32,461 bases of DNA. It comes from Bacteroidetes bacterium UBA2364. Its GTDB lineage: Bacteria > Bacteroidota > Rhodothermia > Rhodothermales > UBA2364. A program made the translations under genes and the position numbers. The notes under the pieces are model-generated. The model was not told the origin of the DNA. It worked only from the letters and a program-made list of their open reading frames with translations, and did not search any database. Positions 16,255 to 24,545 of this stretch are shown one piece after another; the stretch's first letter is position 1, and each line of letters starts with the position of its first letter. Where the stretch lies: the NCBI GenBank assembly GCA_002344075.1, contig DDTM01000118.1, positions 72,515-104,975 on the forward strand, given 5' to 3'.

Positions 16255-16553
16255 ATGTATCAAAATCCAACATCCTTTGGGTCTCTACCATGAATCCACT
16301 ATCTGTTTTAAACATTTGGTACACATATAAACGAGAAGTTAGAACTATTCGATCATTGTTTCTTGCAAAAAGTTTGCCACCTATAAGCGATGTACAGCAA
16401 ATTTGAATTTATTATATTTACGTACCAATTTACATCTATGGGAAGATGCAAGTTCTAATAGCCCTTCATTCAGCCTTACCATAGTGGCATAATAAAACCA
16501 TAGAGGCTATATTCTCGGCATCACCGATACCAACATCATATCACAAAAGAAAC
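16255..16553. other. Intergenic stretch with nothing recognised
   Basis: AT-rich sequence between the sRNA terminator and the rplS terminator. I see no open frame, RNA fold or clear promoter here. Together with 15679-16104 it makes up most of the 930-base gene-free interval between parA and rplS. Confidence 0.5.
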
Positions 16554-16584
16554 ACAAAAAGCCGGATGTTGAAAACAACCGGCT
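16554..16584 (-). terminator. Intrinsic terminator of the ffh-rplS cluster
   Basis: On the minus strand AGCCGG-TTGTT-TTC-AACA-CCGGCT is followed by a T-tract (A-tract at 16556-16560 on the plus strand). It lies 26 bases past the rplS stop. Confidence 0.85.
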
Positions 16585-16610
16585 CACAGGGCCATCCGTA
16601 TCTTATCCGA

Positions 16611-16961
16611 TCAGTTACGGATTTCGCGAATCCGGGCTGCTTTTCCTCGCAGGTTACGCAAGTAATACAGTTTGGCACGTCGGACACGGCCTCGGCTCAC
16701 AACTTCGATTTTGGCAATCTTAGGAGAATACAGCGGAAAAATCCGTTCAACGCCAATCCCGTTCGAGATTTTACGCACGGTAAAGGTTTTGGTCGCTCCT
16801 TCGCCACTGCGGCTAATGACCACCCCTTTATATTGCTGAATCCGCTCTTTATCACCTTCGATAACGCGCACATGCACATTAACCGTATCACCTGCTTTAA
16901 AAACAGGGACATCATCTCGGAGCACAGTGGCTTCAACGACTTGGAGTTTAGCGTCTTTCAT
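16611..16961 (-). CDS. rplS: Ribosomal protein L19
   Basis: 116 residues, a full-length bL19. The family signature FKAGDTVNVHVRVIEGDKERIQQYKG and the C-terminal VVSRGRVRRAKLYYLRNLRGKAARIRE are unmistakable. It sits at the 30S-50S interface of the ribosome. Last gene of the ffh-rpsP-rimM-trmD-rplS cluster, with a terminator just beyond. Confidence 0.97.
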   Translation of the reverse strand: MKDAKLQVVEATVLRDDVPVFKAGDTVNVHVRVIEGDKERIQQYKGVVISRSGEGATKTFTVRKISNGIGVERIFPLYSPKIAKIEVVSRGRVRRAKLYYLRNLRGKAARIREIRN

Positions 16962-17015
16962 AGCTTTAACGTTAAATTTTTATTGCGTTTGATGTACAAT
17001 TCGGAGTAGCGCCAA

Positions 17016-17717
17016 TCAATCTTGGCCCTTCAGTAGGTCGGGCCTTCGTTCGCGCGTTCGGCGGAGGCGCTCTTCATCCCGCCACGCGTCAATCTTAGCA
17101 TGATTTCCTTCCAACAAAACTTCGGGAACACGCATTCCCCGGAATTCAGCAGGTCGGGTATAAACTGGCATATCCAATAAACCATCTTGGAACGAATCGG
17201 AGAGGGCTGAGGTCGCATTGGACAAGACCCCTGGAATCAGACGTACAATGGCATCAATCAGAATCGTAGCCGCTTGTTCTCCTCCACTGATCACGTAATC
17301 TCCGATAGATATTTCCCGGGTAATGTAGGTTTCACGCACCCGTTGATCTATTCCTTTATAATGTCCTGCCACCATCATGATGTTTTTATGTAGGGAGAGG
17401 GCATTACAAATACGCTGATTTAGGAGTTCTCCATCGGGCGTCAGGTAAATGATCGCGTCATATGTTCCGCGTCCATCACGTTCACTCTTCTGTTTAAGTA
17501 CTTCGATGCAATTAAACAACGGTTCCGGTTTTAAGACCATCCCACCTCCTCCGCCAAACGGATATCCATCAATTACCCGATGTTTATCCGTTGCATAGTC
17601 TCGAAGGTTGTGGGCATGTATGGTAGCCAGTCCTTTTTTAATGGCCTGACGGACAATACTATATTGAAGCGGCCCTTCAACCAGTCCGGGAAAAGCGGTC
17701 ACTACGTCTATCCACAT
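17016..17717 (-). CDS. trmD: tRNA (guanine-N1-)-methyltransferase TrmD
   Basis: 233 residues. It methylates G37 of tRNAs with a G36G37 context, using S-adenosylmethionine, preventing +1 frameshifting. The SPOUT deep-trefoil-knot elements are visible: DGYPFGGGGGMVLKPEP, VAGHYKGIDQRVRE and ISIGDYVISGGEQAA. The C-terminal domain has PEVLLEGNHAKIDAWR, which supplies the catalytic Asp (in the region GNHAKID) to the tRNA site. Position between rimM and rplS is the standard one. A gap of 54 bases precedes rplS and 13 bases separate it from rimM. Confidence 0.97.
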   Translation of the reverse strand: MWIDVVTAFPGLVEGPLQYSIVRQAIKKGLATIHAHNLRDYATDKHRVIDGYPFGGGGGMVLKPEPLFNCIEVLKQKSERDGRGTYDAIIYLTPDGELLNQRICNALSLHKNIMMVAGHYKGIDQRVRETYITREISIGDYVISGGEQAATILIDAIVRLIPGVLSNATSALSDSFQDGLLDMPVYTRPAEFRGMRVPEVLLEGNHAKIDAWRDEERLRRTRERRPDLLKGQD

Positions 17718-17730
17718 GTTGGCTACCCGA

Positions 17731-18264
17731 TTAGTCCAGCAGTCCTTCTATTGGCCGGATGGTGACCAGTTGGTTTTCGGCATCTATGTTAACCAGAAAC
17801 TCTGGAATGATGGGAATAAGCGCGTCTTGTTTTTGTTTGCGCTGCACCACCATAATGTCATGGGCTGGCGACTCCATCCACTCCACTACTTTCCCAATCA
17901 CTTCTTTTTCTTCGGTTTGCACGTTCATTCCAAGCAAATCGTCTAAAAAGAACTCGTTTTCTTCGAGGGGCGGTAAGGCCATTTCGTCTGCATAAACCGC
18001 ATTTCCTTTAATAAGTTCGGCGTCTTCGGGGGATTGGATCCCTTCGAGCGTAAGCAACACAAAGGTGTGTTTGGCGGTTTTTTGTAGCCGTGCCGTCTGT
18101 ACCTGAAAAAGTTTTGCGTGAGCCGCTTCTTTTCCGATAAATACTGTTTTTAGGCCGAGAAAGCGGTTGGGGTCATCGGTTTCAGGAAAAACCTTCAATT
18201 CCCCTTTTACGCCATGCGGTTTATAAACATTCCCGATGAGAATGCGGGTCAGTTCTGGTTTCAT
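17731..18264 (-). CDS. rimM: 16S rRNA-processing protein RimM
   Basis: 177 residues, beginning at the ATG at 18264 (MKPELTRILIGNVYKPHGVKG). The N-terminal RimM domain keeps the family's GxVxxPHGVKGELKV motif; the C-terminal PRC-barrel domain begins at about LDDLLGMNV and includes VEWMESPAHDIMVV. RimM binds S19 and helps mature the head of the 30S subunit. The open frame runs 62 codons further upstream, but that stretch is a proline-rich antisense reading of the alanine tail of rpsP and is excluded. Confidence 0.95.
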   Translation of the reverse strand: MKPELTRILIGNVYKPHGVKGELKVFPETDDPNRFLGLKTVFIGKEAAHAKLFQVQTARLQKTAKHTFVLLTLEGIQSPEDAELIKGNAVYADEMALPPLEENEFFLDDLLGMNVQTEEKEVIGKVVEWMESPAHDIMVVQRKQKQDALIPIIPEFLVNIDAENQLVTIRPIEGLLD

Positions 18265-18316
18265 ACGTTGGGGTAACGCCTCGTTAAAAGGTCTAAGGAG
18301 ACTTTTAACCAAGAGG

Positions 18317-18922
18317 TCATGATGCCTCTGGCGTTTCAACAACGGCGGCGCTAACAGCATCGTCGTCGGCAGCGGCAGCAGCATTTGCGGCTTCTTGAGC
18401 GGCAGCGGCTTCGGCGGCAGCGGCGGCGCGGGCGGCTTCAGCGGCGGCACGCGCCGCTTCGGCTTCGGCTTTGGCGCGTGCTTCAGCTTCGGCGCGTAAT
18501 TTGGCCAACTCGGCAGCTTTAGCCTCAGCGAGTTGTTTTTCTTTGGCCATTGCTTCCCGTAAGCGATCGGCTTTGGTCACATTCAGCGAACGCGATTTAT
18601 CGGCTTTTGCGGCTTTCCAAGTAACGAGTTCCTGATCCACTTCTTCAGCGGTTTTGCCTTTGCGCTCCAAGTGCAGGCGGAGCAAAAGGCCGCGACTACT
18701 TAGGATGGCACGAACGGTATCGGTTGGTTCGGCGCCTTCACGAAGCCAGTACATCAAACGGTCTTCATTGATGGTGATTTCGGCGGGTTCAGGAATGGGG
18801 TTGTAGCGTCCCAGATCTTCGATGAAGCGCCCGTCGCGACGAGAGCGGCTATCTGCGGCAACAATCCCATAGAGTGGGCGTTTGGAACGCCCCATTCTTC
18901 TTAGGCGAAGTTTAACTGCCAT
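18317..18922 (-). CDS. rpsP: Ribosomal protein S16 with long alanine-rich C-terminal extension
   Basis: 201 residues, more than twice the usual 80-90. Residues 1-85 are a normal bS16 (MAVKLRLRRMGRSKRPLYGI, DGRFIEDLGRYNP, INEDRLMYWLREGAEPTDTV). Residues about 86-112 form a linker. From about 113 to 190 comes a charged, alanine-dominated helix (AEAKAAELAKLRAEAEARAK and AEAARAAAEAARAAAAAEAA) ending in an acidic tail. S16 stabilises the 30S body. The extension probably projects as a long helix into solvent; similar but shorter tails occur in S16 of this phylum. Second in the ffh-to-rplS cluster. Confidence 0.95.
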   Translation of the reverse strand: MAVKLRLRRMGRSKRPLYGIVAADSRSRRDGRFIEDLGRYNPIPEPAEITINEDRLMYWLREGAEPTDTVRAILSSRGLLLRLHLERKGKTAEEVDQELVTWKAAKADKSRSLNVTKADRLREAMAKEKQLAEAKAAELAKLRAEAEARAKAEAEAARAAAEAARAAAAAEAAAAQEAANAAAAADDDAVSAAVVETPEAS

Positions 18923-18976
18923 TTTTTAAGGGTTTTCGTAATATATTATGTTAATGGATGTATGTTTCAGGAAAGA

Positions 18977-20338
18977 TCAACGGAGTTTACGTCCGGCAGT
19001 AAGGTTTTTCATATTTACTTGCCGTCCTTTTCCGGTGAGTTTGGTCATGGTTTTCATCATTTTCTTCATCTGCTCAAATTGTTTCAACAGTTGATTTACG
19101 TCATTGATGGTGGTTCCACTCCCTTTTGCAATGCGTTTACGACGACTGGCATTGAGGACTTGTGGCTTTGTTCGCTCGGTAATGGTCATAGAAAGGATAA
19201 TGGCTTCAATTTGTTTGAACTGGCCTTCATCTACTTCCACATCTTTTAACTGTTTCCCCATTCCCGGAATCATCCCCAAGAGGTCGGTCAACGAACCCAT
19301 TTTTTTGATTCGCTGAAGTTGTTCGTAAAAATCTTGGAGGTTAAAATCAGCCGTAGCGAGTTTTTTCTGTAGTTTAGCCGCCTCTTTTTCCTCGAATTGC
19401 GCCTGGGCTTTTTCCACAAACGAGACCACATCACCCATTCCCAGAATTCGCTGCGCCATACGGTCCGGGAAAAAGGGCGTAAGCGCCTCCATTTTTTCTC
19501 CGGTTGAAGCAAATTTAATGGGTTTGTGTACCACGGAACGGATTGAAAGTGCGGCACCACCACGGGTATCCCCATCTAATTTGGTGAGGACAACGCCATC
19601 AAAATCTAAGCGTTCATTAAAGGTCTTAGCGGTATTAACGGCATCTTGCCCGGTCATAGAATCCACTACAAAGAGGATTTCATGTGGGTTGACGGCATTT
19701 TTAATATTTTCCACCTCCTGCATCATCGCCTCATCCACGGCAAGGCGGCCCGCCGTGTCCACAATGATTACATCACGGCCATTTTTTCGTCCAAATTCAA
19801 CAGCTTCTTTTGCCACGCGAACGGCATCTTTTACAGGCATACCGTCTTCCTGTAGCAGCGAATGTACAGGAACGCCCACTTGTTCGGCCAAAACCGAAAG
19901 TTGCTGAACAGCCGCCGGACGATACACATCGGCAGCAGCAAGGAGCGGTGCATGTCCCTGAGACTTCAAGTATAGGGCTAATTTTCCACAAAAAGTGGTT
20001 TTTCCGGAGCCTTGTAATCCCGCAACCAAAATAACGGTCGGCGGTTTATTGCTTTTATGGATGTCTATTTGCTCGCTTCCCAACAAGAAAACAAGTTCAT
20101 CATACACGATTTTGGTCAACATCTGGCCTGGGCGCACCGCCGAGATGACCTTTTGTCCGAGTGTTTCTTCCTTAACTTTCTCGGTGAACTCGCGTGCAAC
20201 TTGATAGTTTACATCGGCATCGAGGAGTGCGCGCCGGATTTCGCGCATCGTCTCGGCGATATTTAATTCATTGATGCTTCCTTGCCCACGAAGGGTTTGG
20301 AAGGCCGCATCTAACTTCTCTTGAAGATTTTCGAACAT
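18977..20338 (-). CDS. ffh: Signal recognition particle protein Ffh
   Basis: 453 residues with N, G and M domains. N domain: MREIRRALLDADVNYQVAREF. G domain: GLQGSGKTTFCGKLA (P-loop), DTAGRLAVDE, TKLDGDTRGGAALS. M domain: GMGDVVSFVEKAQAQFEEKE and then RRKRIAKGSGTTINDVNQLL, which binds the SRP RNA, plus methionine-rich helices (MKKMMKTMTK) that hold the signal sequence. Ffh guides nascent membrane proteins to the Sec translocon through FtsY. It is first of the minus-strand ribosomal cluster, 54 bases ahead of rpsP. Confidence 0.97.
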   Translation of the reverse strand: MFENLQEKLDAAFQTLRGQGSINELNIAETMREIRRALLDADVNYQVAREFTEKVKEETLGQKVISAVRPGQMLTKIVYDELVFLLGSEQIDIHKSNKPPTVILVAGLQGSGKTTFCGKLALYLKSQGHAPLLAAADVYRPAAVQQLSVLAEQVGVPVHSLLQEDGMPVKDAVRVAKEAVEFGRKNGRDVIIVDTAGRLAVDEAMMQEVENIKNAVNPHEILFVVDSMTGQDAVNTAKTFNERLDFDGVVLTKLDGDTRGGAALSIRSVVHKPIKFASTGEKMEALTPFFPDRMAQRILGMGDVVSFVEKAQAQFEEKEAAKLQKKLATADFNLQDFYEQLQRIKKMGSLTDLLGMIPGMGKQLKDVEVDEGQFKQIEAIILSMTITERTKPQVLNASRRKRIAKGSGTTINDVNQLLKQFEQMKKMMKTMTKLTGKGRQVNMKNLTAGRKLR

Positions 20339-20468
20339 GTGATTAGGAAAATTTTGCTTTTTTGTTCAGAACAGTAAGATAAAAAACTTTTATTTTATTG
20401 CTATGAAAATGGCCCTTTTATGAAGACCTATTCACATTGTATTTTTACATTCTTAACAATCAACCTCT

Positions 20469-21371
20469 TTGCCGGCCCAGTTACTTCTTCCACTGCCCCC
20501 ATATTCTGGCTTTCCCCGAACCTATTTAATTGGAACGGGGCGGGTTGCTCATGCCCTCGCTTGGGCTATGAACCAAACGAGGCTGCCCTTGGAAGCCATC
20601 TTTGGTCGTAGTCCACGGCAGAATTTACCTTTGGCTGTGCAAAAAATGAACACGCTCCCTCATGTTACGGGGCCATGTTTGTGGCTCCTTTGTGTACCAG
20701 ATGATCAAATTACGGAAGTTGCGCAGGAACTGGCAGCACACAAAAGCCAGTGGCACGAAGCGGTTGTGGCCCACATGTCTGGCCTGCACACAGCATCGGC
20801 GTTAGACGTACTTCGCAAAAAAGGGGCCTCTGCTATGAGTTTCCACCCATTACAAACCTTTGCAGCAGAGGCTCCGGCAGAAAGTCTGAGAGAAATCTAC
20901 ATTGTTATGGAGGGCGATCCCGCCGCACTTACTTTGGGCGAACAGTTGGCACGACTCATTGGGGCAAAACCCAGGAGGATTTCCTCGGAAGCCAAACCAA
21001 CGTACCACTTGGCGGCATCAATAGCTTCCAATTTTTTGGTAACCCTCATGGGCATTAGCCGCGAAGTTCTGGCTAAAATTGGATTTTCGGAACCAGACGC
21101 AAGGACTTTGATGCAAACATTGGTTGATGGAACAACTGCAAACCTACGGAATCTCTCGGCAGGTGAAGCACTTACTGGTCCTGTTGTTCGCGGCGATGTC
21201 CACACTGTGGAACAGCACTTAGCCACCCTGAAGGACGAACTCGCCGGCCTTAAACCTTTCTACCAACTAATGGCTGCCGAGACAACCCGTTTGGCCGTGC
21301 AAAGTGAGCGCCTATCGGCTGAAAAGGCACAATCTATTTTAGCGCAAATTCTTTCAGAAACACCTTCATAA
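20469..21371 (+). CDS. DUF2520-type Rossmann-fold protein (F420/NADP-oxidoreductase-like)
   Basis: 300 residues. The N-terminal NAD(P)-binding fold appears as TYLIGTGRVAHALAWAM with a GxGxxA-like turn, followed by LWLLCVPDDQITEVA. A segment VVAHMSGLHTASALDVL and MSFHPLQTFAAEAP matches the DUF2520 family, with its helical C-terminal dimerisation region. Function in this family is not established; it resembles proline-reductase and ketopantoate-reductase folds. No ATG lies upstream in frame before the TAA at 20454, and the first internal ATG is past the dinucleotide fold, so a TTG start at 20469 is chosen. It is the first gene of a plus-strand run with the acetyltransferase. Confidence 0.75.
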   Translation: MPAQLLLPLPPYSGFPRTYLIGTGRVAHALAWAMNQTRLPLEAIFGRSPRQNLPLAVQKMNTLPHVTGPCLWLLCVPDDQITEVAQELAAHKSQWHEAVVAHMSGLHTASALDVLRKKGASAMSFHPLQTFAAEAPAESLREIYIVMEGDPAALTLGEQLARLIGAKPRRISSEAKPTYHLAASIASNFLVTLMGISREVLAKIGFSEPDARTLMQTLVDGTTANLRNLSAGEALTGPVVRGDVHTVEQHLATLKDELAGLKPFYQLMAAETTRLAVQSERLSAEKAQSILAQILSETPS

Positions 21372-21382
21372 TACGTTTTCAG

Positions 21383-21916
21383 ATGAACGACTTAGCCATC
21401 CGCTACGAAACAATTCCGTACGAAGCTATCGGGCACTTTATACCTTTCGCTAAGCAAGCCTATATTGCTTCCTACTCCCATCTTTGGACACCGGAAAACC
21501 TACAACACTATTTAAATTTAGAATATAGCCATGAACGTATAGCGCGTTTTTTTGACCATCCAAATCAATCGTTATGGTGGGCACTTTTGCAGAACCAACC
21601 AGTGGGGTATGCTATTGCAGCGGCAAAATCATCCCTTGGCCCAATTCATCATAAGGCAGCATTTTTGCACCGTCTATATCTGCTACCTCAAGCGCAAGGA
21701 AAAGGCATTGGCCAAGCCCTATGCCAGCATGCAGAACATTTTGCACGCACCACCGGAGAAACTGAAATATGGTTATATTGCATGGCACTCGCGCCAGCAG
21801 TGCAATTTTACGCCAAAAACGGATACCATACCATACGGACTACTCATTTTAATCGCATACCTATGCGTAATCAAGCTTTGTCCAACATTTTTGTTATGAA
21901 AAAAACACTTAATTAA
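21383..21916 (+). CDS. GNAT-family N-acetyltransferase
   Basis: 177 residues. The acetyl-CoA-binding motif A is visible as LYLLPQAQGKGIGQALCQHA, with the Q-x-x-G-x-G/A loop, and motif B as AVQFYAKNGYHTI. Substrate unknown. Starts 11 bases after the upstream gene and ends 22 bases before the rhodanese gene. Confidence 0.85.
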   Translation: MNDLAIRYETIPYEAIGHFIPFAKQAYIASYSHLWTPENLQHYLNLEYSHERIARFFDHPNQSLWWALLQNQPVGYAIAAAKSSLGPIHHKAAFLHRLYLLPQAQGKGIGQALCQHAEHFARTTGETEIWLYCMALAPAVQFYAKNGYHTIRTTHFNRIPMRNQALSNIFVMKKTLN

Positions 21917-21938
21917 CCATCCTTAAACAGCATCTAAA

Positions 21939-22256
21939 ATGGCCGACATTACCGTTCAAGAACTCAAGCAACGCATGGACACCGGGGAAACGCTCAATAT
22001 TATTGATGTGCGTGAACCGGATGAGTATCAAGCTGCCAATATTGGTGCAACCCTTGTTCCACTCAGTTCATTAACAGACCTCCACGTATTTGAACCGTTT
22101 AGAAATAGCGAGCTAATTGTGCACTGCCGAAGTGGTGCCCGAAGTGGCCGTGTGGTGCAAATGCTTAAACAAGCCGGATTTATTAATCCACGAAACTTGA
22201 TCGGTGGGATGTTGGCTTGGGCGGCAGAGATTGATCCGAGCATGCAGGTTGATTGA
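21939..22256 (+). CDS. Single-domain rhodanese (sulfurtransferase)
   Basis: 105 residues, a GlpE/PspE-sized single rhodanese domain. It starts DITVQELKQRMDTGETLNII and has NIIDVREPDEYQAANI. The active-site loop is VHCRSGARSGRV, with the catalytic Cys in CRSGARS that carries the persulfide, and the domain ends with LIGGMLAWAAEID. It is probably cytosolic, since no signal peptide is visible. Followed by a 9-bp perfect hairpin. Confidence 0.92.
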   Translation: MADITVQELKQRMDTGETLNIIDVREPDEYQAANIGATLVPLSSLTDLHVFEPFRNSELIVHCRSGARSGRVVQMLKQAGFINPRNLIGGMLAWAAEIDPSMQVD

Positions 22257-22264
22257 TTCAAATC

Positions 22265-22290
22265 GGGAATCCAGATTATTTTGGATTCCC
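22265..22290 (+). other. Intercistronic stem-loop after the rhodanese gene
   Basis: GGGAATCCA (22265-22273) pairs perfectly with TGGATTCCC (22282-22290) around 8 bases. No T-run follows, so it may be a processing or stabilising hairpin rather than a terminator. Confidence 0.5.
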
Positions 22291-22306
22291 AATACTTTAG
22301 ACCGGA

Positions 22307-22663
22307 ATGCTCAAAAATTTATTAGAAACACCAGAAAGTGAACTAGAACTTCGTTGGCGCGATTTAGAAGCGTGGCTCCAGATAACCTTCAAAAAAACGC
22401 TAAGTATAGAAGGAATGCTCTTTATGATTGGACTTCAAGAAAGCCATATACCACCCAAACGCCGGTTGGAAAAAGAACAAAAACAAGAGCTTATTGTAAC
22501 CGGAAGTTACCACGTACTGGCAGCCCTTGATTTGTATAAACGGAATGAGGAACACCCAGACGGATGGGAGGCCACTCAAGCTATTCCCAAGTTATCCCTG
22601 CCAGATCAGGAGAAGTTAATCAAATTGGGCCTGCTTATTTATTTCGACCGGGTGCGGCAGTAG
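22307..22663 (+). CDS. Small protein of unknown function
   Basis: 118 residues, mostly helical, without signal peptide or membrane span. Recognisable features are RWRDLEAWLQITF near the start, EGMLFMIGLQESHI, KRRLEKEQKQELIVTGSYHV and LSLPDQEKLIKLGLL. It reads as a genuine gene: it has plausible codon use, an ATG 50 bases past the rhodanese stop, and a charged/hydrophobic periodicity. I cannot assign a function. Its last 29 bases overlap the end of the convergent lipoprotein gene. Confidence 0.7.
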   Translation: MLKNLLETPESELELRWRDLEAWLQITFKKTLSIEGMLFMIGLQESHIPPKRRLEKEQKQELIVTGSYHVLAALDLYKRNEEHPDGWEATQAIPKLSLPDQEKLIKLGLLIYFDRVRQ

Positions 22664-23699
22664 GGCTCCACCCTATTCGGACAATACGGCGTTCTGGACC
22701 CACCATCCAGCAAGACTTGGGACCACAACCAACACTCCAAAAGTCTTCTCGGCTTAGGTCTTGCCATTGTAAACCCGCGTTATTGCTAAATTGTGCGCCT
22801 TTCGGTCCAACAATTACAAAAGTTTCACTTTTCGGAAGCTGGGCTGCACCAAAAATGCTTCCCTTTAAGGCAGGATTGGGCAATAGTCGCCATGTTTTGC
22901 CGCCATCATCTGTGGTTGCCACGCGATTTTCCGGCGGGGACTCTTTTTGAAAGTCACCTCCAAAGGCATAGCCTTTCCGCGCATTAACAAAAAGCAGCGC
23001 GTTAATGCCCGAAGTCCCCGAATCTGCCACAATTGGGGTATCGGCCACCTCCCAAGTTTTGCCATAATCCAGACTCCGAAGTACACGCGCTTTTTGTGAT
23101 GAAGCCCCCGTTCCTATCCATGCTCGTCCATTTTCACCAACAATCAGACACGTACCGCTGGCTGCAAATCCTCCCTCTCCTTTAAGTGCCGGAGGAATAT
23201 CGGCAGCAGGAACGCGAACCCATTTTTTTCCTCCATCTTCGGTGCGGATAATGGGGAAGACACCCTTTATATTGTCAGAAAATGCCACTCCTCGGTTTTC
23301 ATCCCAAAAGGCAATGGCATCATAAAAGCCTTCTTCATCTGGATTCATAAATTGCAATATCCAGTTCTTACCGCCATCGGTGGTTTTATAAATCCGCGAT
23401 TGTGCCCCTTCTCCAGCGCTCATTAGATACGCAATCTGTGCATTCACCGCATGAATATCCCGAAATTGCAGGGTTTCAGCATTTTTAACTTGCCCATTTT
23501 GCCATGTTAAGCCGCCATTGGTCGTTTTGGCATATTGTCCATCGGTTCCAGAAGCCCAAACAACTTGTTCGTCCACTACCGAAACCGCCTGAAAACGGGC
23601 CGTACCACCTATGTGTTGCGTAGTGAGGACAGGTTCTTGGCTCAACCGGGCACTCGTGCATCCTGCAAAGCCCAATAAAAGCATAATAAGGCGTTTCAT
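22635..23699 (-). CDS. YCF48/BNR-repeat lipoprotein
   Basis: 354 residues. The signal peptide ends LLGFAGC, a lipobox with Cys at about 14, so it is probably an outer- or inner-membrane lipoprotein facing the periplasm or surface. At least six BNR-like blades carry Asp-box motifs: TTNGGLTWQ, TTDGGKNWI, TEDGGKKWV, SLDYGKTWE, TDDGGKTWR and SNNAGLQWQ, giving a beta-propeller. Proteins of this type relate to YCF48/HCF136, a photosystem assembly factor, but in heterotrophs they are usually uncharacterised. No partner is apparent. A 29-base convergent overlap with the preceding plus-strand gene suggests compact packing. Confidence 0.85.
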   Translation of the reverse strand: MKRLIMLLLGFAGCTSARLSQEPVLTTQHIGGTARFQAVSVVDEQVVWASGTDGQYAKTTNGGLTWQNGQVKNAETLQFRDIHAVNAQIAYLMSAGEGAQSRIYKTTDGGKNWILQFMNPDEEGFYDAIAFWDENRGVAFSDNIKGVFPIIRTEDGGKKWVRVPAADIPPALKGEGGFAASGTCLIVGENGRAWIGTGASSQKARVLRSLDYGKTWEVADTPIVADSGTSGINALLFVNARKGYAFGGDFQKESPPENRVATTDDGGKTWRLLPNPALKGSIFGAAQLPKSETFVIVGPKGAQFSNNAGLQWQDLSREDFWSVGCGPKSCWMVGPERRIVRIGWSPTAAPGRNK

Positions 23700-23908
23700 A
23701 GGTTGTTTTTTTTATTGACTGAAACGAATAAGATACGGTTTTTTACCTTTCGTTCATATAATCCGTAACGTCCATAAACACCTATACAATCTGTAATAAA
23801 AAATCCGCAATGCCAATGATTCTTGCAGGCCACGAAACATTTGACCTACACAACCATGGATTACGGAATCTAAAGACCTTTTATGGCCTTTTTGGGGAAC
23901 GTTGTGCT

Positions 23909-24367
23909 TTACTTACAAGGCGTTTCCGTCAGCACCTCATTGGTAATTTTGGTTTCATCGGGATTTTTCAGCACCAATTTCCCACCTTTCTCCATCAACT
24001 CGGCCTCCACCTTGCTAAGCGTACTGCCTTCAAGTTTGAACTTCACCTCTTCCACCTGATTACTGCCTTCGATTTCGAACGCATATTCGCCGCGTATCCA
24101 ACCATCTTTCAACTCTCCGGTGATATCGCCATAAGCCCCGTGTTGTTCAAATGGACTCCAAGCATAATTTCCGGTAACTTTTCCGTTGTCGAAGGTCAAT
24201 TCGGCAGAGGTCGTATCTTTACCAGCAGCCATTAAAAAGCATCGTTTTCCATTCATCGCAATGGGCGAGTCTGCTTTGGGTTCCGGGGTTGGCTCCTGCT
24301 TGGGTGGTTGTGGATTGCAGGCGGCGATAGCCAGCAAAATCCAGCTCATCCATACTGTTTTTTTCAT
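23909..24367 (-). CDS. Small lipoprotein of unknown function
   Basis: 152 residues. A signal peptide ends LLAIAAC with Cys at about 17, then a Pro/Glu/Lys-rich linker (NPQPPKQEPTPEPKADSP), then a beta-rich domain with alternating charged and aromatic residues (GNYAWSPFEQHGAYGDITGE, IRGEYAFEIEGSNQVEEV). The domain looks like a small beta-barrel/sandwich of the kind seen in Bacteroidota lipoproteins that read out ligands. No family is recognised. The overlapping plus-strand open frame is a shadow. It is divergent from the methyltransferase gene. Confidence 0.8.
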   Translation of the reverse strand: MKKTVWMSWILLAIAACNPQPPKQEPTPEPKADSPIAMNGKRCFLMAAGKDTTSAELTFDNGKVTGNYAWSPFEQHGAYGDITGELKDGWIRGEYAFEIEGSNQVEEVKFKLEGSTLSKVEAELMEKGGKLVLKNPDETKITNEVLTETPCK

Positions 24368-24545
24368 AATAAGATTGGTTTGGGATTATGAATGTGACAA
24401 AACCCATTAGAAAGTTTTGTATAAATACCGCAAAGCAAGTTTCACAACCCTAACTTCCCACTTTCGTCTTAGTGCGAAATTCCTTTATTCTGGGAGTCTG
24501 GTTTGCAGAAACTGCATGGCGCTTTCGCTAAGTATAAGAAAAATT

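Noticed and set aside
18265..18450. Proline-rich N-terminal extension of rimM
   Set aside because: It reads the alanine tail of rpsP in another frame; the RimM family starts at the ATG at 18264.
20420..20611. 63-codon frame with an ATG and a signal-like start ahead of the DUF2520 gene
   Set aside because: The frame ends early and is not in register with the Rossmann motif; the Rossmann protein reads from a TTG in another frame.
23810..24235. 141-codon plus-strand open frame
   Set aside because: Overlaps the lipoprotein gene on the minus strand, which has a signal peptide and lipobox.
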